A stretch of 64,000 bases of DNA from assembly GCA_039915945.1 (NCBI GenBank), contig JBDSMH010000019.1, forward strand, positions 62,001 to 126,000, in the 5' to 3' direction. Positions 42,942-51,846 of this stretch are shown here, one piece after another. The stretch comes from DATLFA01 sp039915945. Its GTDB lineage: Bacteria > Actinomycetota > Acidimicrobiia > Acidimicrobiales > WLNW01. Positions within the stretch are counted from its first letter, which is position 1. Each line of letters starts with the position of its first letter. The notes below the pieces were generated by a model. That model saw nothing but the letters and a program-made list of their open reading frames with translations. It did no database searches and was not told where the DNA came from. The position numbers were made by a program, and so were the translations under genes.

Positions 42942-44678
42942 CTACTTGTCGATCCACGCCTTGTCGAGGAACACGCCGGACCGGTGCGTCTGCGTCACGC
43001 CCTTGATGTTGCTCGCCCGCGCGATGAACTCTTCGATCTTGGCCCACGGCAGGGCGGGAACCTCGGCCGTCATCGTCTCGGCGATCTTCTTGTACCCGAC
43101 CTTCTTCTCATCGTCGGTCTTTGCTTGACGGATGTCCTTCAGCGCCTGATCGACGACGGTGCTCTTGAAGCCGATGCGATTGCTCGGGCTGGCGCTGGAG
43201 AAGTTCTGCGCCAATGCCCAGACAGCCCCGTCATCGGGCGGGATGGCGAGACCCCAGCCGGTGACGTCGAAGTCCTTAAGCGTGGTCACTTGCGCAACCT
43301 GACCGGTCGTGTCCTTCGAGGTGTCGAGGGTGACGGTCATGCCTGCCGCCTGGAGCATCGTCTGGGTGGCGAGACCGATCGCCTGGGCAACTGGCGAGCT
43401 GTTGTAGAGCAGCCGGAGCTTGCCGTCCCAGCCCGCGGCCTTGGCCTCGTTGACGAGTTTCTTGGCTGCTTCGACGTCGTACTTCGGGCCGGCCACGTCG
43501 GCGAACCACCGGAAGTCGCTCTGGAACAACTGATTACTGACCAGGCCCTTGCCTCCGTAGCCGCGTTCGTTGATCACCTTCGGATCGACCGCGGCCGCGA
43601 TGGCCTGGCGGATCTTGGGGTCTTTGGTGGGCGGGTTGCTGGCGACGATGCCATCGGGCTTGCCGACGCACAGGGGCTCGGGTTTACCGGCAGCGCAAGT
43701 AACCGAGACGCCCTGGTTGATGAGCAGCATGCCGCCACCTTGTTCGAAGGTCGACACACCGTCGAACTTCTTTTCGTGCGCTGCGAATACCGCGGCCGGG
43801 TCACGGAGGAAGGCCATGTTGAACGTGCCCGTCGACAGCGCGGTGAACGTCTGATCGCCACCGCCGTCGGCGATGCTGTTGACGAACTTCAAACCGTCGA
43901 GATAGGGCGCGCCGTTGAAGTAGTCAGGGTTCTTGGTCATCGTGATCGAGTCTTTGGGCTTGAACTCGCCGATCTTGAACGGCCCGGCACCAACCGGCTT
44001 GAGGTTGGTCTCGCACGTGCGAACGTCTTTGGTCGGATCGCACTTCTTGATCGATGTCGGCGAAGGGATCAGCGACGCTTCGCCCGCGAGCGCGTACGAG
44101 AAGCTCGGCCACGGTTCGGTGAGTGTGAACTTGACCGTCAACGCGTCGACCACGTCGATGCTCTTGACGAGCGTCATGTACGCACCCGACGACGTGCCGT
44201 TGCGCGGGCACGCATAGAGCTCGGCGCACGGCGGCGCGCCGGCGATACCCGAACGATGGCGGTTCATACCGAATTTCACTGCTTCCGCGTCATAGGCAGT
44301 GCCATCTTGGAACTTGATGCCCGACTTGAGCTTGAGCGTCCACTCACTCGAATCCGTGTTGGCGGCCACCGACTCGGCAGTGTTGTTGTCGTACTTGCCG
44401 GTCTGCACGTTGTAGCGCAGGATCGTGTCGTAGATCGCGGCCATCTCGATGAAGCCGGTGACCCCATTGCCGGTGGAGACGATCGGATCGAGACCCGCAG
44501 TCTCGGAGAACGTGCCGAAGGTGATCGTGCCCCCCGCGACCGGTTGTTTCAGCGTCGTCGCCGGCGTCGTTACCCCGGGCACCGTCGTCGTACTACCGCT
44601 CTCCTTGTCGTCGCCACAGGCCGCGGCCACCATCAGTAGTGCCAGTACGGCACTGATCCATAGGCGCTTTCGTCTCAC
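42942..44678 (-). CDS. ABC transporter solute-binding lipoprotein, family 5 (578 aa)
   Basis: Signal peptide LWISAVLALLMVAAACGDDK with lipid-modified cysteine at about residue 21, a Thr-rich linker, then SBP_bac_5: GGTITFGTFSETAGLDPIVS, WTLKLKSGIKFQDGTAYDAE and NLKPVGAGPFKIGEFKPKDS. The GTG at 44678 has AAGGGGG at 8 bases, the same arrangement as the GTG of the binding protein at 7182. The frame stays open far upstream but that part is antisense to the lactonase gene. No transporter partners nearby. A separate, monocistronic unit. Confidence 0.9.
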   Translation of the reverse strand: MRRKRLWISAVLALLMVAAACGDDKESGSTTTVPGVTTPATTLKQPVAGGTITFGTFSETAGLDPIVSTGNGVTGFIEMAAIYDTILRYNVQTGKYDNNTAESVAANTDSSEWTLKLKSGIKFQDGTAYDAEAVKFGMNRHRSGIAGAPPCAELYACPRNGTSSGAYMTLVKSIDVVDALTVKFTLTEPWPSFSYALAGEASLIPSPTSIKKCDPTKDVRTCETNLKPVGAGPFKIGEFKPKDSITMTKNPDYFNGAPYLDGLKFVNSIADGGGDQTFTALSTGTFNMAFLRDPAAVFAAHEKKFDGVSTFEQGGGMLLINQGVSVTCAAGKPEPLCVGKPDGIVASNPPTKDPKIRQAIAAAVDPKVINERGYGGKGLVSNQLFQSDFRWFADVAGPKYDVEAAKKLVNEAKAAGWDGKLRLLYNSSPVAQAIGLATQTMLQAAGMTVTLDTSKDTTGQVAQVTTLKDFDVTGWGLAIPPDDGAVWALAQNFSSASPSNRIGFKSTVVDQALKDIRQAKTDDEKKVGYKKIAETMTAEVPALPWAKIEEFIARASNIKGVTQTHRSGVFLDKAWIDK

Positions 44679-44903
44679 GTTTGGTTCCCCCTTGCGGAAA
44701 ATTTGTGCCGCCGCCGAACTACCAAAGCCGAACGTCGGACCCCCGTGCCGACGACGTAACCAGGAGCGTAGCGCCCGCGGCGGCCCGTTGGGTCCAGCGT
44801 CACATAGGCGGATCCCCCGGGCCGGGAGATCAGCGCGTTCGATGGCCGCGCCGAGTCCCCTTAGGGTGCTTCGTGCGTGCAGACGCTGCGTCGGGGGGAC
44901 AAC

Positions 44904-45806
44904 GTGACGGAACTTCGTGAGGTGCAAATAGTTGGCGAGGGTCTCGCGTTCCCCGAGGGCCCGGTCGCCATGCGCGATGGCAGCGTGCTCGTCGCGGAAA
45001 TCGGCGGCGGCAGTGTTGCGCGCGTCGATACCGACGGCACGGTCGAACGCATTGCGATGGTGCGCGGCGGACCGAACGGTGCCGCGATCGGCCCCGATGG
45101 CGCGCTCTACCTCTGCAACAACGGTGGCTTTCGCAACGAGAGCCGGATCGAACCGTGCATCCAACGCGTTGATCTGGCGACCGGCGCGTGCGAGGTTCTC
45201 TACCGCGAGTGTGACGGTGTCGCTCTCGGCGCGCCGAACGACCTCGTGTTCGACGAGACCGGGCGTTTCTACTTCACCGACCACATCCACCAAGGCGGCA
45301 TCTACTACGCCACTCCTGACGGAAACGCGATCACGCGCGTGGTCGCGGAACGTCCGCATCCGAATGGTGTCGGCCTGTCGCCCGACGGCACGATCCTGTA
45401 CTGGGCCGAGACCCCGACCCGTCAAGTGCAACGCCGGTGTCTCGTCGCGCCGGGAGAGGTCGTGGCCGCCGAATGCGATGTACGCGCGCTGTTCAAGCCG
45501 AGCGGTGCCGATCGCTACGCGGTCCTCGCGGGGCTTCCCGGCTGCCATGAGCTCGACTCGCTCGCCATCGACTCCGCCGGTTCCGTTGTCGTCGGCACGC
45601 TCGTCGACAGTGGCGTCAGCGAAATTCGCGACGACGGTGCATGGGCGCTGCACACCCTGCCCGCCGCGTTGGCCGATCCGCTCGTCACCAATGTCTGCTT
45701 CGGAGGGGCCGATCTGACGACGCTGTACATCACGTGTTCGCGGACAGGCCGGCTGCTACGCGCCACGTGGCACTGCCCGGGCGCGCCGCTGCAATACGTC
45801 AATTGA
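44904..45806 (+). CDS. SMP-30/gluconolactonase-like protein (300 aa)
   Basis: Six-bladed beta-propeller lactonase. VGEGLAFPEGPVAMRDGSVL provides the first metal glutamate; NGAAIGPDGALYLCNN, LGAPNDLVFDETGRFYFTDH and RPHPNGVGLSPDGTILYWAE (about residues 150-169) are propeller blades with the metal-binding asparagines; CHELDSLAIDSAGSVVVGTL has the late aspartate. Likely hydrolyses a lactone, which could be a product of a Baeyer-Villiger reaction. GTG at 44904 is chosen because GGGGGGA lies 4 bases upstream; an earlier GTG at 44877 lacks a site. The 225 bases between it and the divergent binding-protein gene hold no further gene I can support. Confidence 0.87.
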   Translation: MTELREVQIVGEGLAFPEGPVAMRDGSVLVAEIGGGSVARVDTDGTVERIAMVRGGPNGAAIGPDGALYLCNNGGFRNESRIEPCIQRVDLATGACEVLYRECDGVALGAPNDLVFDETGRFYFTDHIHQGGIYYATPDGNAITRVVAERPHPNGVGLSPDGTILYWAETPTRQVQRRCLVAPGEVVAAECDVRALFKPSGADRYAVLAGLPGCHELDSLAIDSAGSVVVGTLVDSGVSEIRDDGAWALHTLPAALADPLVTNVCFGGADLTTLYITCSRTGRLLRATWHCPGAPLQYVN

Positions 45807-45810
45807 ACGA

Positions 45811-45839
45811 TTGACGGGGTCTGCGATGGCGCCGATGAT
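45811..45839 (+). promoter_or_regulatory. Candidate promoter giving a near-leaderless transcript
   Basis: TTGACG (45811-45816) and GATGAT (45834-45839) are separated by 17 bases. The -10 element ends 6 bases before the ATG at 45846, so the transcript would begin at or near the start codon; there is no ribosome site before that ATG. This fits leaderless translation, common in actinobacteria. Confidence 0.35.
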
Positions 45840-45845
45840 TCCGCC

Positions 45846-46262
45846 ATGCCGATCGAGGATGGACAGTTCGTCGAGATTCACGGACCCGTCACCAGTGAGT
45901 TGTTGGTTCGCCTGGCGACGCTCCTCAACGACTTCAACCCGGCGCACTACGACCTCGAGTTCGCGACGAGCGTCGGGTTGCCGGGTGTGATCGGGCCGGG
46001 CACGCTGCTGCAGGCGTGGATCCACTCGGACCTGGCGGCGCGGGTGGCCGATGGAGTGCTGGCCGGCGGTGCACTGGTGCGCGAGCTCGATCTGCGGTTC
46101 CGTTCGCCATTCCTCGTGGGCGAGACGGTGCAGATCGCGTACACGGTCGCCGGCACCGACGTGCAGATCGCCATCTCGGCCGGCCGCGATGGCGACGAGC
46201 CTCGCTCGGTCGCCACTGCCACCGCACGCTTGATCGCCGACCAAGCCGCAGCCGCGAAATGA
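45846..46262 (+). CDS. MaoC-like hotdog dehydratase (138 aa)
   Basis: Single-hotdog R-specific enoyl-CoA hydratase-like protein. ATLLNDFNPAHYDLEFATSV (about residues 22-41) contains the hydratase motif with aspartate and histidine (N-D-x-N-P-x-H), followed by GLPGVIGPGTLLQAWIHS. Actinobacterial members often work as two-chain pairs; the following small protein could be such a partner but is not recognisably hotdog. It overlaps the next gene by four bases (ATGA). Confidence 0.83.
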   Translation: MPIEDGQFVEIHGPVTSELLVRLATLLNDFNPAHYDLEFATSVGLPGVIGPGTLLQAWIHSDLAARVADGVLAGGALVRELDLRFRSPFLVGETVQIAYTVAGTDVQIAISAGRDGDEPRSVATATARLIADQAAAAK

Positions 46263-47017
46263 GCCAGTTCGACGCGGGCCCGAGCGCGGGTCTCGAGGGA
46301 TTGCTCACCGATATGGCAGAGGCGGTGTCGACTTCTCCCCGCGATGTCCTCGGGCGCCCGGTTGCCATCGCGCTGCGCTATCGAGTCGACGGTGAGCGTC
46401 TCTTCCTGAGTGGTGTGCCCCACGATCTCGTGCAGTTGGTTTCGGCGGCGTTCCATGCGCCGTTGCGCGACGGGTCTCGTTCGGCCGAGCATCGCGGCAT
46501 TGCGATCGCCGACGAGACGTGGACGCATGCGAGCGGGTGGCGCATCGGCACCGGTCCGGTGCAACCACCACCGTCGGGCGACGAGGTCGTACGCCTCGGC
46601 CACGTCGATTTCGAAACACCCCGAGCGGTTCCAGCCAACCGACTCGACGAGGCTCGCGCGCTGCGCGCCTGGCTCGAAGCGGGCGGCGCGCGTCTGGCGG
46701 CCGACCTGCAGGACCCACCCGACTTCGCCCGACTGACAGAGGTCGCACGCCACGCGCCATCAGATCTGCAGGCGGTGCTGTCCGATGTCGGACGTAGCCG
46801 CGCGCACGTCGGTCGTTACCTGCTCGACGCGGGCGACTATTTCGACGACGAGCGCATCGATCAACTCGGTGACGGTTACGTCAATGCCGCGCAGCTGTGG
46901 TTCGAGCTCGCGACCAACCCTGACGCGGACGTCAGCGCACCGCTGCTCTCGCTCGAACACGAATGCGCGATGTGGATGCAGCGCGCCGCCGAGCCCCCCA
47001 CCCGCTACGCCTTCTGA
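46259..47017 (+). CDS. Protein of unknown function (252 aa)
   Basis: I do not recognise this protein. It is soluble, acidic and has no membrane segment. Its middle part (FLSGVPHDLVQLVSAAFHAP, then PPPSGDEVVRLGHVDFETPR) looks like a compact mixed fold, and the C-terminal half is helical (SDVGRSRAHVGRYLLDAGDY, LGDGYVNAAQLWFELATNPD). The reading frame is supported by the ATGA overlap with the MaoC-like gene and by GC-rich third positions. Coupled to a hydratase, it may be an accessory subunit of an acyl-CoA enzyme; that is only a guess. Confidence 0.65.
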   Translation: MSQFDAGPSAGLEGLLTDMAEAVSTSPRDVLGRPVAIALRYRVDGERLFLSGVPHDLVQLVSAAFHAPLRDGSRSAEHRGIAIADETWTHASGWRIGTGPVQPPPSGDEVVRLGHVDFETPRAVPANRLDEARALRAWLEAGGARLAADLQDPPDFARLTEVARHAPSDLQAVLSDVGRSRAHVGRYLLDAGDYFDDERIDQLGDGYVNAAQLWFELATNPDADVSAPLLSLEHECAMWMQRAAEPPTRYAF

Positions 47018-47032
47018 AAACGGGCGACGCGG

Positions 47033-47464
47033 TCAGGCGTCGATGACCGCGTCGCGGATGATCGGGGGCACGGTTGCCGGGATCATCTTGCCGTCGCCGT
47101 CGACATCGACGTACACCCGGTTGACGCTGCCGCGCACCTTCGTTTCTCCGGCGACCGAGATGCGATGACTGATCGAGAAGCTGGTGTTGCCGACCCGGCT
47201 GACCCAGACGTCGTGATCGAACACCTGCAGGAACCGCAACGGCGAATCGATCTGCACATCGAACGAACGAGTCGGCGCCGACGGCCCCGCGAGATCTTGC
47301 GCGGCCTCGCCGAACTCCGTCTCCATCAGCGGCATGCGAAGACCGAGTGCTTCGAAGAACTCTTGCTCGGCGTCGGCGAACCAGCGCGCCGGCGCGCCGT
47401 AGAAGATCAACCCCGATGCATCGGTGTCGTAGATCTGCACACGCCCTCGGCGTCTGAACATCAT
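47033..47464 (-). CDS. Acyl-CoA thioesterase, 4HBT family (143 aa)
   Basis: Hotdog thioesterase of the YbgC/4-hydroxybenzoyl-CoA type: VQIYDTDASGLIFYGAPARW (about residues 9-28) contains the catalytic aspartate in YDTD, and the helix FADAEQEFFEALGLRMPLME follows. The ATG at 47464 overlaps the LuxR stop (TGATG) and has GGGAGG 5 bases upstream. Last gene of the minus-strand block that begins with the ferredoxin; in phenylacetate clusters PaaI/PaaY-type thioesterases rescue dead-end CoA esters, a role that would fit. Confidence 0.85.
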   Translation of the reverse strand: MMFRRRGRVQIYDTDASGLIFYGAPARWFADAEQEFFEALGLRMPLMETEFGEAAQDLAGPSAPTRSFDVQIDSPLRFLQVFDHDVWVSRVGNTSFSISHRISVAGETKVRGSVNRVYVDVDGDGKMIPATVPPIIRDAVIDA

Positions 47465-48168
47465 CAGTGCCTCCCACGGCTGACTGATCGGATTTGCGAG
47501 AAGCTGGCGACATCGGGCGTTCCGTAGCGACTCCACAGCCGCATCAGCGCCTGTGTCCGCGTGCTGGCGCCGAGCGCTTCGAGCATGTTGCGAATGTGCG
47601 CCCGCACTGTCGCGTAGGCGATCTGCATCTCTCGCGCGATCTCACTCGTGCCGAGCCCGCTCATGAGTAGGCACGCGACCTCCCACTCGCGGGCGGTCAA
47701 CCCGAACGGTGGCGGCAACTCGACCAATTCGTCCTCGCCGATGCGCTCGACGGTGTGCGTGTAGACGATGACCGGCAGCCGAGCCTCGAGCTGCAGCATC
47801 ATCGACGACACGTGCACGTGTACCGGGCGGTTGGCGTTGTCGCGCGTCGACAAGACTCGACGGACCGGCGGCGTGCCACTGAGGTGCGCACCGATGGTGG
47901 TGAGGTGGTGACCCCAGTTCGACTCCCACGTCTCGGGCGTGCGCGAGATATCGGCGAGGAACGAGCCCACGGCGCGCGCACGCGGGATCCCGAGCTGCTC
48001 TTCGGCGACCTCGTTCCACAACAAGATCCGGCCGCGCAACGTCACTACCGAGAGCCCGTCGCCGGACTGCAGTACGAGCCCGTCTGGTAAGCGCTCTTCA
48101 AGTGGGTCGGGCGCGTTGCTCGACGGAAAGTCGAACGCCGAGGAGTCGGGGGCGAGCCGGAATGGCAA
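47464..48168 (-). CDS. LuxR-type regulator with PAS-like domain (234 aa)
   Basis: C-terminal LuxR helix-turn-helix: FGLTAREWEVACLLMSGLGT, then SEIAREMQIAYATVRAHIRN (about residues 165-203). The N-terminal region SVVTLRGRILLWNEVAEEQL and RVLSTRDNANRPVHVHVSSM looks like a PAS sensor. Start is TTG at 48168, 7 bases after AGGGG and just downstream of the hydratase stop; the longer frame is antisense-like arginine-rich shadow. No receiver domain, so it likely senses a small molecule directly. Its position inside the block suggests autoregulation of the pathway. Confidence 0.83.
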   Translation of the reverse strand: MPFRLAPDSSAFDFPSSNAPDPLEERLPDGLVLQSGDGLSVVTLRGRILLWNEVAEEQLGIPRARAVGSFLADISRTPETWESNWGHHLTTIGAHLSGTPPVRRVLSTRDNANRPVHVHVSSMMLQLEARLPVIVYTHTVERIGEDELVELPPPFGLTAREWEVACLLMSGLGTSEIAREMQIAYATVRAHIRNMLEALGASTRTQALMRLWSRYGTPDVASFSQIRSVSRGRH

Positions 48169-48178
48169 CGGCAGACCC

Positions 48179-48958
48179 CTATTCGAAGACCGGGTCACGG
48201 CGAGCGATGAATGCCGCGATGCCTTCCGCGGGCTCGTTCGTGCCGAGCGCCGCCGCCATCGACGATCGCTCCAACGCGAGGTAGTCGTCGAGCGAACCGA
48301 ACGAGGCCGCATTCACCAGTCGCTTCGTCAACGTCAGCGCGAAGCGCGGACCCGTGGCCAACCGCTGCGCCCACGTGTGCGCGGTGCCCCATGGGTCGTC
48401 GGAGACGGCCGTGACGAGACCGTGCTGCTCGGCGTCGCCCGCAGTGATCGACTCACCGGCGAACAGCAGACGCTTTGCCCGTGACGGTCCGAGTTGACGT
48501 GCCAACAAGAACGCAACCCCCATATCGGGCACCATACCGCGAGGTACCCACGGAAGAATGAGCCGCGCGCCGGGAGCGGCAATGCACACGTCGCCGGCGA
48601 GCGCGAGGGCGGCACCCGCGCCAACTGCGGCTCCTTCGAACACGACGACCACCGGTACCGAGAGTTCGAGCACGACGCCCAGCAGTCGCTGGAACTGCCC
48701 GAGCCGACGGTCGGCTGCGGACGGACCGTCGGCAACGTCCTCCGCGAGATCTCCACCCGCGCAGAGCCAGCCGTCGACGCCGCCGAGAATGACCACTCGC
48801 ACGTTCGCGTCGTCGGTGACGCCCGCCAGCGTCTCTGCCAGCAACGCGGCGTCGCCGGCGCGAAGTGCATTGCGTCGTGCGGGCCGGTTGATGCGCACCG
48901 TTGCGACGGCGCCGACGTGTTCGACGAGAACCGCGGGCTCGTCGGTCGGTACGGTCAC
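48179..48958 (-). CDS. Enoyl-CoA hydratase/isomerase, PaaG-like (259 aa)
   Basis: Crotonase family: VATVRINRPARRNALRAGDA, GWLCAGGDLAEDVADG, FEGAAVGAGAALALAGDVCI and the distal segment LPWVPRGMVPDMGVAFLLAR (about residues 138-157), which is PaaG-like with an aspartate. The GTG overlaps the thiolase stop (GTGA). In a phenylacetate-like route it would isomerise an epoxide or a double bond after the di-iron step. Confidence 0.87.
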   Translation of the reverse strand: MTVPTDEPAVLVEHVGAVATVRINRPARRNALRAGDAALLAETLAGVTDDANVRVVILGGVDGWLCAGGDLAEDVADGPSAADRRLGQFQRLLGVVLELSVPVVVVFEGAAVGAGAALALAGDVCIAAPGARLILPWVPRGMVPDMGVAFLLARQLGPSRAKRLLFAGESITAGDAEQHGLVTAVSDDPWGTAHTWAQRLATGPRFALTLTKRLVNAASFGSLDDYLALERSSMAAALGTNEPAEGIAAFIARRDPVFE

Positions 48959-50118
48959 TGCCGTCTCAACACGTGCACCGCCGACGCGGCGCCGACGCTG
49001 CCGATGTCGCCTCCGGCATTTTGGACGAGCGCGACGCTCGCGCCATCGACTTGGCGGTCGCCGGCCTCGTGGCGCAATTGGATGGTGGCTTCGATGAGCT
49101 GTGCCACCCCGGTCATGCCGACCGGATGACCGCGCGACACGAGACCGCCGCTGGTGTTCACGGGCAGCGGACCGCCGAGTGTCGTTGCCCGCTCGCGCAC
49201 GAGGCGCGGACCGTCACCGTCGGCGCAGAAGCCGAGCGCTTCGTACATCTCGAGCTCGGCCGGGGCGGCCGCATCGTGAACCTCGGCGAGGTGCACGTCA
49301 TCCGGGCCGATGCCGGCCTGCTCGTAGGCAATCACTGCCGCCCGCCGCACTGCGTGACCGTGCTCGCCCTGATCCTTCTCGATGTTTCCGGAAGAGAAGC
49401 CACAGCCGGCCGCAAGTACACCGCGATCGCTCGACCGCGCGGTGAGGACCATCGCCGCTGCGCCATCACCGATGGGCGAGCACATCAAACGAGTGAGCGG
49501 CCAGGCGATCTCGGGCGACTCCAACACCTCGTCGATCGATACACGGTTGCGGTACTGCGCGAAGGGATTGAGTGCCGCGTGATCGTGGTTCTTCACGACG
49601 ATCCACGCGAAGTCTTCGCGGGTCGCTCCCGTTGCCTTCATGTACTTCTTGATCTTCTCGGCGTAGATGGTCATGAACACCGACGACGAATGGTCGCTCG
49701 AACCGTCGCGATCGGACAGATCCGACGCGGTCTCGAGCGCGCGGTACGTGACCGTGCGATCGACGTGCGCCATCTTCTCCGCGCCCACGACGAGCACCGT
49801 TTCCCACATGCCGCTGACGATGGCGTTGCGGGCCAGGAAGTACGCCGACGACCCGCTCGCGCAGGCGTTCTCCACGTTGAAGATGGGCTTGCCCATCAGA
49901 CCGCTGTAGCGCAGCGCGGTCTGACCGCGAATCGACTCTTGGCCGGTGACGATGCCCGCCACGGAGTTGGAGAAGAAGACCGCGTCGACGTCATCGGGCG
50001 TCAGTTGCGCGTCGAGAAAGGCGGCACGGACAGCCTCTTCGGTGAGGTCGCGAAGCGAACGATCGACGAATTTGCCGACGGGTGTCATACCCACGCCGAC
50101 GATCGAAACCGGTGTCAT
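48955..50118 (-). CDS. Thiolase, SCP-x type (387 aa)
   Basis: Acetyl-CoA acyltransferase-like protein. The nucleophilic cysteine is in FNVENACASGSSAYFLARNA (about residues 83-102), a histidine is in LAEVHDAAAPAELEMYEALG (about 295) and the GHP loop in NTSGGLVSRGHPVGMTGVAQ (about 335-350). The HDAAA replaces the HDCF of sterol-carrier-protein-x thiolases. Many actinobacterial members need a small OB-fold (DUF35) partner; none is adjacent. ATG at 50118 has AGGAGG. It should perform the final carbon-carbon cleavage of this pathway. Confidence 0.87.
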   Translation of the reverse strand: MTPVSIVGVGMTPVGKFVDRSLRDLTEEAVRAAFLDAQLTPDDVDAVFFSNSVAGIVTGQESIRGQTALRYSGLMGKPIFNVENACASGSSAYFLARNAIVSGMWETVLVVGAEKMAHVDRTVTYRALETASDLSDRDGSSDHSSSVFMTIYAEKIKKYMKATGATREDFAWIVVKNHDHAALNPFAQYRNRVSIDEVLESPEIAWPLTRLMCSPIGDGAAAMVLTARSSDRGVLAAGCGFSSGNIEKDQGEHGHAVRRAAVIAYEQAGIGPDDVHLAEVHDAAAPAELEMYEALGFCADGDGPRLVRERATTLGGPLPVNTSGGLVSRGHPVGMTGVAQLIEATIQLRHEAGDRQVDGASVALVQNAGGDIGSVGAASAVHVLRRQ

Positions 50119-50136
50119 CGATTTTCCTCCTGAGAG

Positions 50137-51846
50137 TCAGGCGTAGAGCGCTTCGATGAGATCGCGGTAGCGCTCGGAGAACGCCGATCGGCGAATCTTC
50201 ATCGTGGGCGTGAGTTCGGGGTCGGACGGCGCGAGCACGCTCGGCAAGTTCGCAAAGCGCTTGATCTGCTCGGGCGGCGACAGCTGCTCGTTCACTTCGT
50301 CGACGTGCAGTTGCAGCAATGCTCGCACGTCTGCACTGGCGGCGAGCGCGGCTATCGAAGGATCGAGATGATGCTCGATCGCCCACGCCGTCATTGCTTC
50401 GGGAGCGAGTTCGAACAAGGCGACGACGTACGGCCGGTCGCTGCCGATCAGGATCGCCTGGTTGATGTAGGGGCTGAGCTTGAGCATGTGCTCGATGCCG
50501 CTCGGCGCGATGTTCTTGCCGCCCTTGGTGATGATGAGGTCCTTCTTGCGATCGATGAGGCGCAACTCACCGTCGTCGGACCACTCGCCGACATCGCCGG
50601 TGCGCAGGAACCCGTCCTCGTCGAAGATCTCGGCCGACGTGGCTTCGTCGCGGTAGTACCCGAGGCAGAGGCCCGAACTGCGGATCATCACTTCACCGTC
50701 TTGCGCCAGTTTCATCTCGACGCCCGGTAGCGGCGTACCGACCGTGTCGGTGCGCGGCGGGGTCGCCCACGGCATGCAGATGCCGCCGCCCTCGGTCATG
50801 CCGTAGCCGTTGCGGATCAACAGCCCGAAATCGGCGAAATACGACAGCACATCGGCCGCCAGCGGCGCGCCACCGGCGAGCAAGATGCGCATGCGCTCGA
50901 GACCGATCGACGTCAACGCGTCGCGCCCATCGGAGCCCTCTGACTGCGCGGTGAGCAACGTGCGGAGCTTTTCGATGACGCGCGGCACCGCGAACATCAC
51001 CGTCGGCCTGATCGACAAGAGATCTTCGGCGAGCGTCTCGAGCGAGCCGAAGTTGAGGGTCCAGCCGAGCGCCGAGCCGCACACCAGCGAGTTGGCTTGC
51101 TCGGCCGTGTGGTTCATCGGGAGGTACACGAGGTAGTCGTCGGACTCGGTGTAACCGAGCGCGGGCGCAACGGTGTAGGAGACCTGACCGATCGTCTCGA
51201 AGCTGTGCATCGCACCCTTGGGATCACCAGTCGTGCCCGACGTGTACACGATCGTGCACAAGTTGCTCGGCACGAGGCGCTTGGTGAGGTCGTCGAGAAA
51301 GGCCACGGCGTCGTCGCCGCGCAGCTCGACGTTCGCGAAATCGTCCCACGCGAGCACGCCGGCGCGTTCGTCCGGCGTCAACGACGACGGGTCGAACACG
51401 ATCACCTGCTCGATGGGCACCGACTGACGAATCGCTTGCACCTTGCGGGCCTGATCCGCGGTGCCCACGAACACGAAGCGCGCACCGGAGTGCGCGAACA
51501 GATACTCGATCTGGGCAACGGCCGATGTCGGATACGCGCCGACCACGATGCCGCCCGCGCTCTGCACACCGAGCGCGGCGATGTACCAGTCGACACCGGA
51601 GGGCGCGAACACACCGACACGATCGCCGGTTTGCAGACCGAGTTCGGTCAGCGAGCGAGCGACCGCCGCCACCGCTTCGACGAGGCGGCTGCGGGTCCAC
51701 TCGACCCACGCCTGCTCGCGCTTGAATCGCACGGCAACCCGGGACGGTTCACGGCGCGCACCGGCGACGACCGCGGCCGGATGCGTGAGGAAGTTCGCGG
51801 GACGCTGCGAGCGCTCGGCCGTCGTCACATCGTGTGAATGCGTCAT
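50137..51846 (-). CDS. Long-chain-type AMP-forming acyl-CoA synthetase (569 aa)
   Basis: ANL ligase of the long-chain (FAA/ACSL) type. A3 is TIVYTSGTTGDPKGAMHSFE (about residues 181-200), A5 is LIRNGYGMTEGGGICMPWAT, A7 is TGDVGEWSDDGELRLIDRKK, A8 is IITKGGKNIAPSGIE, and the end PTMKIRRSAFSERYRDLIEA carries the lysine. The ATG at 51846 overlaps the MaoC-like stop (ATGA). It would start the pathway by forming the CoA ester, as PaaK does for phenylacetate. Confidence 0.92.
   Translation of the reverse strand: MTHSHDVTTAERSQRPANFLTHPAAVVAGARREPSRVAVRFKREQAWVEWTRSRLVEAVAAVARSLTELGLQTGDRVGVFAPSGVDWYIAALGVQSAGGIVVGAYPTSAVAQIEYLFAHSGARFVFVGTADQARKVQAIRQSVPIEQVIVFDPSSLTPDERAGVLAWDDFANVELRGDDAVAFLDDLTKRLVPSNLCTIVYTSGTTGDPKGAMHSFETIGQVSYTVAPALGYTESDDYLVYLPMNHTAEQANSLVCGSALGWTLNFGSLETLAEDLLSIRPTVMFAVPRVIEKLRTLLTAQSEGSDGRDALTSIGLERMRILLAGGAPLAADVLSYFADFGLLIRNGYGMTEGGGICMPWATPPRTDTVGTPLPGVEMKLAQDGEVMIRSSGLCLGYYRDEATSAEIFDEDGFLRTGDVGEWSDDGELRLIDRKKDLIITKGGKNIAPSGIEHMLKLSPYINQAILIGSDRPYVVALFELAPEAMTAWAIEHHLDPSIAALAASADVRALLQLHVDEVNEQLSPPEQIKRFANLPSVLAPSDPELTPTMKIRRSAFSERYRDLIEALYA

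Noticed and set aside
44680..44700. TTCC-N7-GGAA palindrome as a second IclR operator before the binding-protein gene
   Set aside because: It coincides with the AAGGGGG ribosome site and is less symmetric than the site at 7288; too weak to claim.
42942..45653. A 903-residue frame extending the binding protein upstream
   Set aside because: The extra 325 residues are antisense to the SMP-30-like gene, and a signal peptide with ribosome site begins at 44678.
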